A stretch of DNA of 50,404 nucleotides from Cohaesibacter sp. GTDB lineage: Bacteria; Pseudomonadota; Alphaproteobacteria; Rhizobiales; Cohaesibacteraceae. Shown piece by piece: positions 7,590 through 16,664 of the stretch (position 1 is its first letter; every line of letters starts with the position of its first letter). Below the pieces are notes generated by a model. The model ran no database searches. It saw nothing but the letters and a program-made list of their open reading frames with translations, and was not told where the DNA came from. Location of the stretch: positions 1-50,404 of the forward strand of contig JAOXSG010000059.1 of assembly GCA_025800105.1 (NCBI GenBank), written 5' to 3'. The position numbers were made by a program, and so were the translations under genes.

Positions 7590-10211
7590 ATGGCTAATGA
7601 ACGCTACAACGCACGCGAAGCGGAAATTCGCTGGCAACAGACCTGGGACTCCCAGAAAATTTTCAAGACCGAGAACGACGATCCAAGACCAAAATATTAT
7701 GTCCTGGAAATGTTCCCCTACCCCTCTGGCCGCATCCATATGGGCCATGTGCGCAATTATGCCATGGGGGATGTGGTCGCCCGCTTCAAGCGCGCAAAAG
7801 GCTTCAATGTTCTCCATCCAATGGGCTGGGATGCCTTTGGCATGCCCGCTGAAAATGCGGCCATGCAAAATAAGGTCCATCCCAAAGACTGGACCTATGA
7901 AAATATTGCCACCATGCGCAGCCAATTGCAGCTGATGGGCTTATCGCTCGATTGGGATCGGGAATTTGCCACATGTGATGTTGATTATTATCACCGCCAG
8001 CAAAAGCTCTTCCTCGATTTTGTCGAAAAAGGCCTCGCCTATCGCAAAAATGCCAAAGTCAACTGGGATCCGGTGGATCAGACCGTGCTCGCCAATGAGC
8101 AGGTCATTGACGGCAAAGGCTGGCGCTCTGGTGCCGAGGTCGAGCAACGCGAATTGACCCAGTGGTTCTTTAAAATCACCGATTTTGCCGAAGATCTTTT
8201 GTCAGAGATTGATCATCTTGATCGCTGGCCAGACAAGGTGCGCACCATGCAGCGCAACTGGATTGGCAAATCAGAAGGCCTGCAAGCCCGCTTTGAGCTG
8301 ACAGAAGCAGCTATCAATGGCGACACGGACATCGAGATTTTCACCACCCGGCCCGATACCCTCTTTGGTGCCTCTTTCATGGGCCTGTCTGCCGACCATC
8401 CGCTCACCAAAGCCTTGGCAAAAGACAATGCAGAGCTGCAAGTCTTCATCGAAGAATGCCACAAAAGCGGCACATCCGCAGCCGAGCTGGAAACAGCAGA
8501 AAAAATCGGCTTCGATACGGGCCTGACAGTCAAACATCCGCTGGATGAAACCATCACCTTGCCTGTCTATGTCGCCAATTTCATTTTGATGGATTATGGC
8601 ACCGGCGCTATTTTTGCCTGCCCGGCCCATGATCAACGCGATTTGGACTTTGCCCGCAAATATGGCCTCACTGTCACACCTGTGGTCCTGCCAAAAGAGG
8701 CTGACGCGCAAAGCTTCACCATTGAAAAAGAAGCTTATACCGGCGAAGGCACCATCTTTAATTCGCAATTCCTCAATGGCATGAGCATTGAAGAGGCCAA
8801 AAATGCCGTTGCTCAAAAGCTGGAATCCGTGACAATCAATGGCAAGCCTCAAGCCAGCCGCAAAACCCAATATCGTCTGCGCGACTGGGGCATTTCCCGC
8901 CAGCGTTACTGGGGCTGCCCCATCCCGATGGTGCATTGTGATGAATGCGGTGTTGTTCCGGAAAAATCCGAAAATCTGCCAATCCAGCTTCCAGACGATA
9001 TCAATTTCGACAAACCGGGCAATCCTTTGGATCGTCACCCTACATGGCGTCAATGCGCTTGCCCCAAATGCGGCAAGGATGCTTTGCGCGAAACCGACAC
9101 CATGGACACATTTGTCGATAGTTCCTGGTATTATGCGCGTTTCACCGCCCCATGGGAAGACAGCCCAACCGACAAAAAAGCCGCTGACGAATGGCTGCCG
9201 GTTGACCAATATATTGGCGGTATTGAGCATGCTATTTTGCATTTGCTTTATTCGCGCTTCTTCTCCCGCGCCATGCGTGAGACGGGCCATTTGAGCGTTA
9301 AAGAGCCGTTCAAAGGCCTCTTCACCCAAGGTATGGTCGTCCATGAAACCTATAAAGGCGAAGATGGCCGCTGGGTATCGCCCGCTGAAATCACCATTAA
9401 AGAAAGCGACAATCAACGCAGCGCCATCCACAATGAAACTGGCGAGAGCATTGCCATCGGCTCCATTGAGAAAATGTCAAAGTCCAAAAAGAACACAGTG
9501 GACCCAACAGACATTATCGAAAGCTTTGGCGCAGATACTGCCCGCTGGTTCATGCTTTCAGATAGCCCGCCCGAGCGGGATGTGATCTGGACAGAAGCCG
9601 GCGCAGAAGGCGCCCATCGCTTTGTCCAGCGCGTCTGGCGCCTCACACAGGACGCACAGGACTTTTTACAAGGCTCAACACCAGACAAGCCAGAACAGCT
9701 CTCAAAGGACGCTCTTGAGCTGCGCAAAGCCGTCCATAAAGCCTTGGCCGCTGTAGAAAGCAACATTGAGCAACTGGGCTTTAACCGTGCCGTGGCTCAA
9801 ATCTATCAATTGGTCAACAGCGTTGCCTCTGCCGCAAAACCGCAAAAGCTGGAAAGCGATCCATCCCTTGCATGGGCCGTTGATGAAGCCATGGAAATAC
9901 TCATCCAGATGCTGGCCCCAATGATGCCCCACCTTGCCGAGGAATGCTGGAGCCATTTGAGCAAAGATGGTCTTGTCTCAACCAAAAACTGGCCACAAGT
10001 GGACAGCAAAATGCTGGTAGAAGATGAAATCACACTACCAATCCAGATCAATGGCAAAAAGCGCGGCGAATTGACAATTGCAGCAGATGCAGACAAAGCT
10101 GATATTGAAAAAGCTGTGTTAGAATCTGAACCTGTTATCAAGGCATTGGATGGCAAAGCCCCGCGCAAAGTCATCGTCGTGCCCAAAAGGATCGTCAATG
10201 TTGTTGTCTAA
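7590..10211 (+). CDS. leuS: Leucyl-tRNA synthetase
   Basis: An 873-aa class Ia aminoacyl-tRNA synthetase that charges tRNA-Leu. The HIGH motif appears as HMGH (residues 50-53, in [11 protein letters not shown]) and the KMSKS motif appears intact as KMSKSKKN near residue 628. Between them lies the CP1 editing domain, and a zinc-ribbon-like CDECG...CPKCG is seen near residues 450-500. The length is normal. The N-terminus [12 protein letters not shown] is typical for the family. Its last 14 bases overlap lptE, a common alphaproteobacterial arrangement. Confidence 0.98.
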   Translation: MANERYNAREAEIRWQQTWDSQKIFKTENDDPRPKYYVLEMFPYPSGRIHMGHVRNYAMGDVVARFKRAKGFNVLHPMGWDAFGMPAENAAMQNKVHPKDWTYENIATMRSQLQLMGLSLDWDREFATCDVDYYHRQQKLFLDFVEKGLAYRKNAKVNWDPVDQTVLANEQVIDGKGWRSGAEVEQRELTQWFFKITDFAEDLLSEIDHLDRWPDKVRTMQRNWIGKSEGLQARFELTEAAINGDTDIEIFTTRPDTLFGASFMGLSADHPLTKALAKDNAELQVFIEECHKSGTSAAELETAEKIGFDTGLTVKHPLDETITLPVYVANFILMDYGTGAIFACPAHDQRDLDFARKYGLTVTPVVLPKEADAQSFTIEKEAYTGEGTIFNSQFLNGMSIEEAKNAVAQKLESVTINGKPQASRKTQYRLRDWGISRQRYWGCPIPMVHCDECGVVPEKSENLPIQLPDDINFDKPGNPLDRHPTWRQCACPKCGKDALRETDTMDTFVDSSWYYARFTAPWEDSPTDKKAADEWLPVDQYIGGIEHAILHLLYSRFFSRAMRETGHLSVKEPFKGLFTQGMVVHETYKGEDGRWVSPAEITIKESDNQRSAIHNETGESIAIGSIEKMSKSKKNTVDPTDIIESFGADTARWFMLSDSPPERDVIWTEAGAEGAHRFVQRVWRLTQDAQDFLQGSTPDKPEQLSKDALELRKAVHKALAAVESNIEQLGFNRAVAQIYQLVNSVASAAKPQKLESDPSLAWAVDEAMEILIQMLAPMMPHLAEECWSHLSKDGLVSTKNWPQVDSKMLVEDEITLPIQINGKKRGELTIAADADKADIEKAVLESEPVIKALDGKAPRKVIVVPKRIVNVVV

Positions 10212-10734
10212 AAAACGCTCTATCATCAAACGTCTTTCTCAGACCGCTTTGCTCGGTCTGGGATTGGCTTTGTCTGCTTGTCAGGTTCAACCGCTCTATT
10301 CAACAAATACCCAAACCGGGCAATCCCTTGCCAATGAACTGGCATCCGTTCAGATTTCACCAGCAAAAGACCGGGTTGAACAGGAAATCAGAAACCATCT
10401 GATTTTTGCCTTTACCGGAGGTGGAGAAGCAGCACAGCCGCTTTATGGCCTAGAAATGACAACCAACAACACAGCCGCTGATTTTGATATTGAAGCAGGC
10501 TCCGGCCTTTCAACAGCTGCACGTGTTTCCCTGACAGCCACATATCGTCTGATCCAACTCTCAGATAAAAGTGAGCTGACCAAAGGCTCCAGCTTTTTCA
10601 CAGCCTCCTATCGCAAAAGCACCCAGCGCTTTGCCAATGACAGAGCCTTGCGCGACGCTGAAAACAGAGCCGCAGAACAGGTAGCAAACGACATTCAACT
10701 CAGACTATCATCCTATTTTGCCTCCAACAAATAA
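10198..10734 (+). CDS. lptE: LPS-assembly lipoprotein LptE
   Basis: A 178-aa outer-membrane lipoprotein that plugs the LptD barrel and helps place lipopolysaccharide at the cell surface. The basic N-terminus, a hydrophobic stretch and the lipobox ALSAC (lipidated Cys28) are clear; CQVQPLYS follows, typical of alphaproteobacterial LptE. The start ATG lies inside the end of leuS (14-nt overlap), which suggests translational coupling. The body sequence is poorly conserved in the family, so position after leuS and before holA carries much of the weight. Confidence 0.88.
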   Translation: MLLSKKRSIIKRLSQTALLGLGLALSACQVQPLYSTNTQTGQSLANELASVQISPAKDRVEQEIRNHLIFAFTGGGEAAQPLYGLEMTTNNTAADFDIEAGSGLSTAARVSLTATYRLIQLSDKSELTKGSSFFTASYRKSTQRFANDRALRDAENRAAEQVANDIQLRLSSYFASNK

Positions 10735-10778
10735 GAGAGATCTTCAACAAACAAGTCCCTCTCTCTTGCAAGCATACC

Positions 10779-10811
10779 AAGCGCTGGATAGAACATATCC
10801 AGCGCTTTTTT
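10779..10811 (+). terminator. Rho-independent terminator after lptE
   Basis: AAGCGCTGGATA (10779-10790) and TATCCAGCGCTT (10796-10807) form a perfect 12-bp stem with a 5-nt loop, ending in six T. It lies 45 bases after the lptE stop. An 8-bp repeat, AAGAGAGA/TCTCTCTT (10733-10740 and 10760-10767), spans the stop codon just before it. Confidence 0.92.
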
Positions 10812-10871
10812 ATGCCTCTGTGAAACCACCAACTTTATCAAAAAGACCATCATCTTTTCGATAAAGCAGCT

Positions 10872-10938
10872 CTAGAGTATATTTTTCGAAAAGTGTGCGC
10901 GGTTTTCGGATAAAAATATGCTTAAACAAATACTCTAG
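10872..10938. repeat. Hyphomicrobiales-type intergenic palindromic element
   Basis: A nested, imperfect 67-bp palindrome. The outer arms CTAGAGTAT (10872-10880) and ATACTCTAG (10930-10938) enclose ATTTTT/AAAAAT and a core CGAAAA-GTGTGCGCGG-TTTTCG with a 3-nt bulge. The core and the layout resemble the dispersed palindromes of rhizobial genomes (GAGCATGAT...CGAAAAGTG...GGTTTTCGG...ATCATGCTC; the RIME-like class). The match is from memory. It sits in the gap between lptE and holA, 18 bases before the holA start. Confidence 0.7.
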
Positions 10939-10956
10939 CGATGAAAGACCCAGATT

Positions 10957-11991
10957 ATGGCCGATATCAAAGCCAATATGGTCGATAAATATCTAAACCG
11001 GCCAGATCCCAATCATCGCACCATTCTGATTTATGGACAGGATGTTGGGCTGGTGGCAGAACGCGCGGAAAAGATTGCCAAACTATATCTGAAAGACAAT
11101 TCAGACCCTTTTGCCTTTCTAAGACTGGATGCAACAGAAATTGCCTCTGACCCTCTTAAACTGGCAGATGAAGCCAACACCATTTCCATGTTTGGCGGAT
11201 GCCGGGTTATCCTTGTCCATATCAGCGGCAACAAATCCATAATTCCGGCATTGGAGCCGCTTCTCTCCAGCCCGCCCAATGATGCCTATGTCATTTTAAA
11301 AGCAGGCGATTTAAAAAAATCTGCCCCATTGCGCAAAGCCATCGAAAAAGCCGCAAGCGGCGTTGCCCTGCCCTGTTATATTGATGCAAGAGAAGCGCTT
11401 AACACCATCATTGATGAAGAATTGAGCCAGGCAGGACTGTCCATTTCAAAAGATGCCCGCATGATGTTGCTGGATAATCTGGGTGCAGATCGCATGGCAT
11501 CGCGCGCCGAAGTGCAAAAACTCTGCCTTTATGCCATGGGCCAACAGACAATCAGCGAAGAGGATATCGAAAATATCGTCGGCGATGCCTCCAACCATCA
11601 AATTGATATGATTGTAGATTCCGCCGCTCTTGGCGATATAGATCAGCTTGATCACCAATTAGAGCAAATATTGGGAAGCGGTCAATCCTCTTCTATGATA
11701 GCAACCGCCAGTTTGCGCCATTTTCAAATGCTGGAGAGAAGCCTCAATATGATGGATAGCGGCACCCCGCCCCAATCAGCCCTACAAAAAGCCGGACCGA
11801 TGATCCATTTCAAACGCAAAGCCAGAGTACAAAATCAATTACGGATCTGGTCATCAAAAAAAGCATCCCGTGCCTGCGAATTGCTGGCCACAGCCCTCTC
11901 AAACAGCCGAAAAAACTATCACTTGGCGGACACAATCATCAGCGAAACACTCTTGATGATTGCAGCAACAGCCCGAAAATCCCACCGCTGA
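10957..11991 (+). CDS. holA: DNA polymerase III subunit delta
   Basis: A 344-aa clamp-loader subunit that opens the beta clamp and helps load it on DNA. It begins with the family pattern (NHRTILIYGQDVGLVAERA) and has the usual three-part layout: an AAA+-like N-terminal domain without a functional Walker A, then helical collar domains (YHLADTIISET near the end). The length is normal. The ribosome-binding site is weak (AAAGACCC). The gene follows lptE but is separated from it by a terminator and a palindromic repeat, so it probably has its own promoter or depends on readthrough. Confidence 0.92.
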   Translation: MADIKANMVDKYLNRPDPNHRTILIYGQDVGLVAERAEKIAKLYLKDNSDPFAFLRLDATEIASDPLKLADEANTISMFGGCRVILVHISGNKSIIPALEPLLSSPPNDAYVILKAGDLKKSAPLRKAIEKAASGVALPCYIDAREALNTIIDEELSQAGLSISKDARMMLLDNLGADRMASRAEVQKLCLYAMGQQTISEEDIENIVGDASNHQIDMIVDSAALGDIDQLDHQLEQILGSGQSSSMIATASLRHFQMLERSLNMMDSGTPPQSALQKAGPMIHFKRKARVQNQLRIWSSKKASRACELLATALSNSRKNYHLADTIISETLLMIAATARKSHR

Positions 11992-12015
11992 GAAGACTGA
12001 TAAATTCCGCAAAAT

Positions 12016-12031
12016 CGTTTCACGTGAATCA
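12016..12031. other. parS: parS-like site 1 (after holA)
   Basis: CGTTTCACGTGAATCA has a perfect CACGTG core and left shoulder. The right shoulder has T for A, which makes GAATC (12026-12030), a GANTC methylation site. It lies in the gap between holA and parB. Confidence 0.7.
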
Positions 12032-12084
12032 ATCAAATCCATTTACCAAAAAATAACCATAAATTTTAATCTAATCGCAAAACA

Positions 12085-12118
12085 AAAAAGCCGAGATCTT
12101 AAAAGATCCCGGCTTTTT
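12085..12118. terminator. Bidirectional terminator, holA / parB
   Basis: A 16-bp stem (12085-12100 with 12103-12118, one mismatch that is a wobble in the leftward RNA) with A5 on the left and T5 on the right, between the convergent holA and parB genes. Confidence 0.9.
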
Positions 12119-12140
12119 CAACGATAGCTTATTGCAAAAA

Positions 12141-13016
12141 TCAGGCTGTGCGCTCCAAAAGCGCAATGATGGCATCAAGCTGTTCCAGAGATTTATACTG
12201 AATTTTCAGTTCCCCACCCTTTTTCTTTGGTGTCACGCGCACATTCCAGCCAAGATGATCCGTCAAACGTTTTTCCAAAGCAACGGTGTCTGCATCTTTT
12301 TCTTTTTTCTCACGAGGAGCAGAGGCTTCTGCAATTTTTTCCTGCCCTGCTTTTTCAGCATCGCGAACGGTCATCCCATCTTCAACAACCCGGCGTGCAA
12401 GCTCTTCAGGATTCTCTGCTGTGATCAAAGCCCTTGCATGACCGGCTGTGAGCTGACCAGATTTCAGATAATCTTTGACACTGTCCGGCAATTTCAGCAA
12501 ACGCAGCGTATTGGCAACATGAGAACGGCTTTTGCCAATCACCTCAGCAAGCTCTGCCTGCGTATAATCAAATTGCTGAATCAATTGATCATAACCAAGC
12601 GCTTCTTCCAGGGCATTAAGATCAGCCCGTTGCACATTCTCAATGATAGCAAGCTCAAGCGCTTCCTTATCATCCACATCATGAATAAGAACCGGCACTT
12701 CATGCAAACCAGCCCCTTGCGCTGCCCGCCAGCGACGCTCCCCAGCAATGATTTCAAAAGCATCAGTCTCGCCCTTCACCTCACGAACAAGGATAGGCTG
12801 CATAATGCCTTTTTCTTTGACAGAGCGCGTCAGATCTTCCAGATCTGTTTCAACAAAATCCAGCCTGGGATTTCTTGGATTGGGCCGCAAAAATTCAATA
12901 GGAATACGACGTTGCGAGCGCGCACGCTCGACCGCTTCCACTTCATTATCCATATCACCGATCAAGGCCGCCAATCCACGCCCTAATCTTTTGCCTTCAG
13001 CCGCTTTTTTCGCCAT
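12141..13016 (-). CDS. parB: Chromosome-partitioning protein ParB
   Basis: A 291-aa CTP-dependent DNA-sliding clamp that loads at parS sites, spreads, recruits SMC and marks the origin for segregation. In order: a basic N-tail with KRLGRGLAALIGD (the ParA-contacting region), the CTP-binding domain with GERRWRAAQ, a helix-turn-helix with IGKSRSHVANTLRLL (about residues 160-175), and a C-terminal dimerisation domain. The length is normal. It lies downstream of parA in the leftward block, and seven parS-like sites lie within 8.3 kb, as expected for the chromosomal system. Confidence 0.97.
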   Translation of the reverse strand: MAKKAAEGKRLGRGLAALIGDMDNEVEAVERARSQRRIPIEFLRPNPRNPRLDFVETDLEDLTRSVKEKGIMQPILVREVKGETDAFEIIAGERRWRAAQGAGLHEVPVLIHDVDDKEALELAIIENVQRADLNALEEALGYDQLIQQFDYTQAELAEVIGKSRSHVANTLRLLKLPDSVKDYLKSGQLTAGHARALITAENPEELARRVVEDGMTVRDAEKAGQEKIAEASAPREKKEKDADTVALEKRLTDHLGWNVRVTPKKKGGELKIQYKSLEQLDAIIALLERTA

Positions 13017-13096
13017 TTTCTTTCCGCATCCGAATCAATTGAGGTCTGCCTCACCCTCATTTTTAATCTCATGACCCAAGTCTGTAGCAGATCGCC

Positions 13097-13927
13097 TTAA
13101 GCTGCAACATGCCTGAGTTTCTTTTCCCGCTGAATAATTTCGGACGCCAGCTTCAAATAAGCCTGACTGCCACTGCACTTCAAATCATAAAGCAAAGCAG
13201 GTTTGCCATAAGAAGGCGCCTCAGAGACCCGAACATTGCGCGGAATAATGGTCTCATATACCTTATCGCCCATATGCTCTCGCACATCTTCAACCACTTG
13301 ATTGGACAGATTGTTGCGCTTGTCATACATGGTCATCACAATACCATGAATGGACAAATCCGGGTTCAAGGCCCCTTTAACCTGATTCACCGTTTGAATC
13401 AGCTGTGTCAAACCTTCCAGCGCAAAAAACTCACATTGCAAAGGCACAAGAATGGAATGCGCCGCCGCCATGGCATTGATTGTCAAAAGGTTCAAAGATG
13501 GCGGACAATCAATCAACACATAAGTAAAACGCTTCTCTTCCGGGATTTCCTCTCCCAGATCAGCATGAGCTTTCAACGCCTCACGAAGCCGAAAAGCACG
13601 ATCCTTGGAGCCAGAAATTTCCTGCTCAAGACCAAGCAAATCCATTGTAGAAGCCGCCACGCTTAAACGAGGCACCGCTGTAGGAATAGCCGCTTCCATC
13701 AAGGTTGCCTCATTCAACAGCAATTCAGCCGTTGACACACTGCGCGCCTGACGATCAATGCCTAAGCCTGTGCTTGCGTTACCTTGCGGATCAACATCAA
13801 TAATAAGAACCGTCTCGCCAATTGCCGCCAAAGCTGTTCCCAGATTGATAGCCGTTGTTGTCTTACCAACACCGCCCTTCTGGTTCGCCAAAGTCAGAAC
13901 GCGAGGTGATTTCGCCAATGCCGTCAT
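13097..13927 (-). CDS. parA: Chromosome-partitioning ATPase ParA (Soj type)
   Basis: A 276-aa deviant Walker-type ATPase that forms dimers on DNA and drives ParB-parS complexes apart. The deviant Walker A motif KGGVGKTTTAINLG starts near residue 18, and Walker B is YVLIDCPPSLNLL. It lacks an N-terminal helix-turn-helix, so it is the short chromosomal (Ib-like) form and not a plasmid Ia type. The 80-bp gap to parB downstream suggests one transcript. rsmG lies immediately upstream (11-bp gap). Confidence 0.97.
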   Translation of the reverse strand: MTALAKSPRVLTLANQKGGVGKTTTAINLGTALAAIGETVLIIDVDPQGNASTGLGIDRQARSVSTAELLLNEATLMEAAIPTAVPRLSVAASTMDLLGLEQEISGSKDRAFRLREALKAHADLGEEIPEEKRFTYVLIDCPPSLNLLTINAMAAAHSILVPLQCEFFALEGLTQLIQTVNQVKGALNPDLSIHGIVMTMYDKRNNLSNQVVEDVREHMGDKVYETIIPRNVRVSEAPSYGKPALLYDLKCSGSQAYLKLASEIIQREKKLRHVAA

Positions 13928-13938
13928 CTAATCGCCTC

Positions 13939-14598
13939 TTAGATAGATTTAGAAGATAAACCGCGCAACATCACAATGCGCGCCTCTGGGTCTGTCTTGC
14001 TAGCCTGTTGTACCAGATCTATCTCCCAGCTGGCAGAGGCCTCGGACAATTCCCGATCAAACTCTCGACCTTTGTGGAAAACACCCACACAGTCAGGACC
14101 AATGAAAGGGGCAACAAATCCGCATAAATTATCAAAAGAGGTCAAAGCCCGCGCGCTGAAAGCATCGATAGGATCCGTCCAATTCTCCAAAACCCGCTCG
14201 ATCCGGTCATTATGAACCGTGACATTCAACCCAAGCTCTCGCGCAACTGTGCGCAAAAACATAACCTTTCGACCGTTGGATTCAATCATATGCACATGAT
14301 AATCCCGTGACAGATCCTTCAACAAAATTGCCGTCACAAGACCGGGAAAGCCAGCACCAGACCCCATATCAACCCAATAGCAAGCTTGGGGATAAGCTGC
14401 GTATATCTGTGCACTATCTGCAATATGACGAACCCAAATCGCATTAAGTGTCTTCGGAGCAATAAGATTTTGCGCTGGCTGCCATTTCTTTACCAGCCCT
14501 TCATATATCCCCAGCCTGTGGATAGTTTCACGTGAAACGCCCTGCCCATCTGGCATAATAGATTGAATAAGATCCAATCCTTCCGCTTTCGAATCCAT
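13939..14598 (-). CDS. rsmG: 16S rRNA (guanine-527-N7)-methyltransferase
   Basis: A 219-aa SAM-dependent enzyme (formerly GidB) that methylates G527 of 16S rRNA. The SAM-binding motif WVDMGSGAGFPGLV begins near residue 75. The N-terminal segment GVSRETIHRL is encoded by a perfect parS core (14525-14538), so these codons also serve as a centromere site. The length is normal. It sits 18 bp after mnmG and 11 bp before parA in the conserved gidA-gidB-parA-parB cluster. Confidence 0.96.
   Translation of the reverse strand: MDSKAEGLDLIQSIMPDGQGVSRETIHRLGIYEGLVKKWQPAQNLIAPKTLNAIWVRHIADSAQIYAAYPQACYWVDMGSGAGFPGLVTAILLKDLSRDYHVHMIESNGRKVMFLRTVARELGLNVTVHNDRIERVLENWTDPIDAFSARALTSFDNLCGFVAPFIGPDCVGVFHKGREFDRELSEASASWEIDLVQQASKTDPEARIVMLRGLSSKSI
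14524..14539. other. parS: parS site 2, inside rsmG
   Basis: AGTTTCACGTGAAACG has the perfect 14-bp palindrome GTTTCACGTGAAAC. Read leftward, it encodes Val-Ser-Arg-Glu-Thr near the RsmG N-terminus. A DnaA-box-like TGTGGATAG (14517-14525) adjoins it. Confidence 0.88.
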
Positions 14599-14616
14599 TT
14601 ATCTTCCCATCCCTTT

Positions 14617-16464
14617 TCAGGACATTTTCTTACTATGCGCCAAAACCAAAGTCAGCGCTGCTGGCGTCATACCTTCAATCCGTGACGCCTGCCCCAATGT
14701 TTGCGGACGAATGTGAGACAGCTTTTGCTTTAACTCATTCGACAAACCATTGATCCCATCAAAATTAAGATTGGCAGGAATGGGCAAAGCCTCATCCTTT
14801 TTGAACGTCTCAATATCTTGCTTCTGCCGTTTCATATAAACCTGATACAGCGCCTCAATTTCCAACTGCTTACGAATAGGCGCAGAATAGTCATGAAAGT
14901 CCGGCCAAATCTCACTCAAACGATCCAGCGACAAATCAGGATAAGCCAGCAATTCATAAGCAGAACGCCTTTGGCCATCCTGATTTATTTTCAAACCGAA
15001 TCGATTAGCCTCATTCGGAGTCAAAGTCTTCTCCTGCGCCAAATTGGTAATCGCAGTCAGCTCTTTCATTTTGGATCTGAATCGATTTTGCCGTTCGGAC
15101 GAAATTAAACCCCACGCATCCGCCATTCCCGTCAACCGTTGATCGGCATTATCAGCCCGCAAGGACAATCGATATTCGGCACGCGATGTAAACATGCGAT
15201 AAGGCTCTGCCACACCACGAGTAATCAGATCATCCACCATCACACCAATATAAGCGTCCGAGCGCTGAAAAATCACACCATCCTGACCAGACGCTTGGCG
15301 CGCTGCGTTCAAACCAGCAAGCAATCCTTGCGCCCCGGCCTCTTCATAGCCCGTGGTGCCATTGATCTGACCTGCCAAATAGAGACCAGACACTTTCTTT
15401 GTCTCCAAAGTCCCTTTCAATTCAGTCGGATCAATATAGTCATATTCAATAGCATAGCCATATTGAAACACTTCAACCTTTTCCAAACCCGGAATAGAGC
15501 GCAAATAATCCAGCTGAACATGCTCAGGCAACGAAGTTGAAATGCCATTGGGATAAATATGCGGAACATCCAACCCTTCCGGCTCCAGAAAAATCTGATG
15601 CCCATCGCGGTCCCCAAAGCGCGCAATCTTATCTTCAATAGACGGACAATAACGTGGACCCTTAGAATCGATACGACCGGAATACATAGCAGACAAATGC
15701 ATATTATCACGGATAATCTGATGCGTCCTATCAACGGTTCGCGTGATATAACAATCAATCTGCGGCGTCGTAATCTGATCGGTTAAATAAGAAAAAGGCA
15801 CCGGATCATCATCAGCAGGTTGTTTTGAAAGCGAATCCAAATCAATTGTCCGACCATCCAATCGAGCTGGCGTCCCTGTTTTCAAACGGGCCAACCGAAA
15901 GTCTTCTGCCATCAAGCGCTTTGACAATTGCTCCGCAGCAGGATCACCAACACGTCCAGCAGAATAACTTTTCTCCCCAATATGAATCAGACCCCGCAAA
16001 AAGGTCCCCGTTGTCAAAACAACAGATCCACAATCAAGACGTCGACCATCATTCAAAATAGCAGCCTGAACCTGCCCATCCTCAATATCAAGATCTATGA
16101 CCTCTGCCTCAATCACGTCCAAACCATCTTGATCAAGAAGCAAAGACTGAATAGCGGCTTTATATAATTTCCGATCCGCTTGCGCGCGCGGCCCCTGCAC
16201 AGCAGGTCCTTTACGGCGATTCAAAAGCCGAAACTGAATCCCGGCCTCATCACCAGCCAATCCCATAAGACCGCCAAGTGCATCAATCTCACGAACCAGA
16301 TGCCCCTTCCCCAATCCGCCAATTGCTGGATTACAGGACATCACCCCAATCGTATCAATCTTATGTGTAACAAGCGCAACCTTAGCACCCACCCGCGCAG
16401 CAGCACTAGCCGATTCAGTGCCAGCATGACCACCACCAACAACAATCACATCATAGTGAGACAT
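14617..16464 (-). CDS. mnmG: tRNA uridine-5-carboxymethylaminomethyl modification enzyme MnmG
   Basis: A 615-aa FAD-dependent enzyme (formerly GidA) that works with MnmE to install the cmnm5 group on wobble U34 of several tRNAs. The FAD-binding motif [20 protein letters not shown] is at the N-terminus, followed by [19 protein letters not shown] with the conserved redox Cys. The length is typical. Its start lies 200 bp from mnmE, across a gap containing four parS sites. Confidence 0.97.
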   Translation of the reverse strand: MSHYDVIVVGGGHAGTESASAAARVGAKVALVTHKIDTIGVMSCNPAIGGLGKGHLVREIDALGGLMGLAGDEAGIQFRLLNRRKGPAVQGPRAQADRKLYKAAIQSLLLDQDGLDVIEAEVIDLDIEDGQVQAAILNDGRRLDCGSVVLTTGTFLRGLIHIGEKSYSAGRVGDPAAEQLSKRLMAEDFRLARLKTGTPARLDGRTIDLDSLSKQPADDDPVPFSYLTDQITTPQIDCYITRTVDRTHQIIRDNMHLSAMYSGRIDSKGPRYCPSIEDKIARFGDRDGHQIFLEPEGLDVPHIYPNGISTSLPEHVQLDYLRSIPGLEKVEVFQYGYAIEYDYIDPTELKGTLETKKVSGLYLAGQINGTTGYEEAGAQGLLAGLNAARQASGQDGVIFQRSDAYIGVMVDDLITRGVAEPYRMFTSRAEYRLSLRADNADQRLTGMADAWGLISSERQNRFRSKMKELTAITNLAQEKTLTPNEANRFGLKINQDGQRRSAYELLAYPDLSLDRLSEIWPDFHDYSAPIRKQLEIEALYQVYMKRQKQDIETFKKDEALPIPANLNFDGINGLSNELKQKLSHIRPQTLGQASRIEGMTPAALTLVLAHSKKMS

Positions 16465-16492
16465 CCATCACTCCAGATATCAACATCATCAA

Positions 16493-16508
16493 GGATTCAC
16501 GTGAAACA
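16493..16508. other. parS: parS-like site 3
   Basis: GGATTCACGTGAAACA matches parS except at the left shoulder, where A replaces T and creates GATTC (16494-16498). It is the first of four sites in the mnmG-mnmE gap; the following centres are 48, 59 and 44 bp further on. Confidence 0.85.
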
Positions 16509-16540
16509 AGATATCTACCCTATTTTCACTCAAAACCCAA

Positions 16541-16556
16541 GGATTCACGTGAAACA
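16541..16556. other. parS: parS-like site 4
   Basis: GGATTCACGTGAAACA is identical to site 3, including the GATTC shoulder (16542-16546). Confidence 0.85.
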
Positions 16557-16599
16557 AAACGCATCCGAATCTAAAAACAAAAACGAAAGATCCAGACAG

Positions 16600-16615
16600 A
16601 GATTCACGTGAAACA
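16600..16615. other. parS: parS-like site 5
   Basis: AGATTCACGTGAAACA, with the same shoulder change creating GATTC (16601-16605). Confidence 0.85.
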
Positions 16616-16643
16616 CAATCAAAACACCAACCGTTTCAATTCC

Positions 16644-16659
16644 TGTTTCACGTGAAACT
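16644..16659. other. parS: parS site 6
   Basis: TGTTTCACGTGAAACT is one base from the canonical 16-mer and has a perfect 14-bp palindrome. It ends 6 bp before the mnmE stop codon and lacks a GANTC site. Confidence 0.9.
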
Positions 16660-16664
16660 GTCCA

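Noticed and set aside
8271-9431. 386-residue reading frame opposite leuS
   Set aside because: It lies wholly antisense to leuS, whose motifs are intact. Its composition is that of a reverse-strand shadow and no domain is recognisable.
10520-10525. CACGTG core inside lptE
   Set aside because: Flanks (GCTG and TTTCC) do not match parS on either side.
12132-12986. 284-residue reading frame opposite parB
   Set aside because: Antisense to parB, starts inside its 3' end region, and has no domain features.
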